Origin: Deinandra increscens subsp. villosa
Lineage: Eukaryota > Streptophyta > Magnoliopsida > Asterales > Asteraceae
Length of the DNA: 64,000 nucleotides
Direction: 5' to 3'
NCBI GenBank assembly: GCA_039602395.1
Contig: JBCNJP010000025.1
Coordinates: 44,659,980-44,723,979 of the forward strand
The notes beneath the pieces are model-generated. The model was not told the DNA's origin. It searched no databases and saw only the letters and a list, made by a program, of their open reading frames with translations. A program made the position numbers and the translations under genes. Each line of letters opens with the position of its first letter. The stretch's first letter is position 1. Shown here one piece after another: positions 63,358 to 64,000 of this stretch.

Positions 63358-64000
63358 CAAATGTCCTTTGTATTAATAATACTTTAGGAATTTGGACAAA
63401 TGATGTGCTCGGTTTTGAAATAAGTCAACTTAATACTGAAGAAACAAAGGATGTGTGATTAGAGTTTTCTTACTAAGACTACTGAGTCGTGCTAATTTAA
63501 AGAATATGCGACTGTTTAAACTTCCGTGGTCCACAGTTCTCAGTGAAATTAGTGTGTAATCACAGAGAGCTGTTTACTTCTCAGTATGTTGAGCCTACCG
63601 ACACATCAAATTATAGAATTACCGATCGATTGGATCATATCCTATGGTTAGATCGACAAGACCAGAATTATATCATGTTCCATACATATTGTCCGACCAC
63701 AGACCAAAAAGTTTAATTTTTATTGTTTTGTCAAACCTCAAAAGTCTTGTTGACTTGAGTTCAAAAACACTTATTTGAAGACAGAAATAACACTATTTTT
63801 AATGTTTTTGGTTTAACTTCCACAATGCAGGAACGGCAGACAGTCACAAAAACATAAGTAAAAAATAATTTTTTTTGATCTTTTAAGACAGACAAAATTG
63901 ACACTAGACAACCACAAACAAAAGGTTTAGGTCAAATCATGGTCAAATAAAGAAAAAATAAAAGTAAAATTTGTAACTAAAGAAATCAGAGATAACACTT
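63358..64000 (-). other. Window end, non-coding part of E
   Basis: No ORF of note and no recognisable pol. The distance from hairpins to pol is 503 bp in C2, so pol could have begun here but does not. It is A/T-rich with no repeats that I can assign. Confidence 0.5.

Larger units (their letters stand above)
53396..64000 (-). mobile_element. E: Sirevirus-like element with intact ORF3, continues past window end
   Basis: A 758-bp 3' LTR (53396-54153), a weak polypurine tract, ORF3 (58861-54191) and more than 5 kb of non-coding sequence ending in a diverged GNRA hairpin triplet (63357-63180). The left flank is GTAGT; the other end, primer site and any gag-pol lie beyond 64000. The order hairpins, spacer, ORF3, LTR is that of C2, so gag-pol may be outside the window; an ORF3-only element is the alternative. 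The inserted position is inside element B, just before its expected 3' end. Confidence 0.78.

Overview
The window is plant nuclear DNA made almost entirely of nested LTR retrotransposons. I see no convincing host gene, no rRNA or tRNA gene and no prokaryotic feature. The evidence is two kinds of primer-binding site (initiator-tRNA-Met for the Ty1/copia elements, plant tRNA-Lys for the Ty3/gypsy elements), paired LTRs with 5-bp target duplications, and recognisable gag, protease, reverse transcriptase, RNase H and integrase domains. The Ty3 elements carry a second, archaeal-type RNase H, which places them in the Tat clade. The large copia elements have the Sirevirus (SIRE/Maximus) layout. The third ORF of the Sireviruses resembles proteins common in Asteraceae (daisy family) annotations, so a large Asteraceae genome is my best guess. 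That is recalled resemblance, not a search.

Layout. (1) 1-7713 is the 3' part of Tat element 'Z', with an antisense spliced gene and a 3' LTR; it is split by a gag-only Sirevirus 'C1' (833-5832, minus, TSD AACAC). (2) 7714-9903 is low-complexity non-coding DNA with a diverged direct repeat of about 360 bp. (3) 9904-18769 is the 5' part of Tat element 'A' (LTR, gag, PR, RT, RNH, aRNH, IN, antisense gene), heavily decayed and cut by the next element. (4) 18770-53395 is Tat element 'B', inserted in A. B is itself split by four elements: full-length Sirevirus 'C2' in gag (20426-34539, TSD CAAAC); a small copia 'D' in integrase (38520-43106, minus, TSD ATATC); gag-only Sirevirus 'C3' in the 3' UTR (44352-50706); and Sirevirus-like 'E' at 53396, which runs past the window end. 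(5) 53396-64000 is E on the minus strand: its 3' LTR, an intact 1,556-codon ORF3 and about 5 kb of structured, repeat-rich non-coding DNA.

How the parts relate. C2 has the complete plan gag - PR-IN-RT-RNH - non-coding block - ORF3. C1 and C3 keep gag and the non-coding block but lack pol and ORF3, so they would need proteins in trans. E shows ORF3 and the non-coding block. All four share a cassette of three consecutive hairpins with a conserved core (UCUGC, short stem, GNRA tetraloop, stem, GACCU). Their closing stems differ in sequence but stay complementary. This covariation across copies and elements is the strongest unexplained signal here.

Other notable signals are: a UAG CAA UUA leaky-stop context at the same PR/RT boundary in A and B; element-specific short palindromic words just upstream of the TATA boxes and again in the leaders; splice-acceptor-like AGs at the start of ORF3 in C2 and E; and covarying hairpins after the poly(A) signal in the Tat LTRs. 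All comparisons were made by eye, so identities are hand counts.
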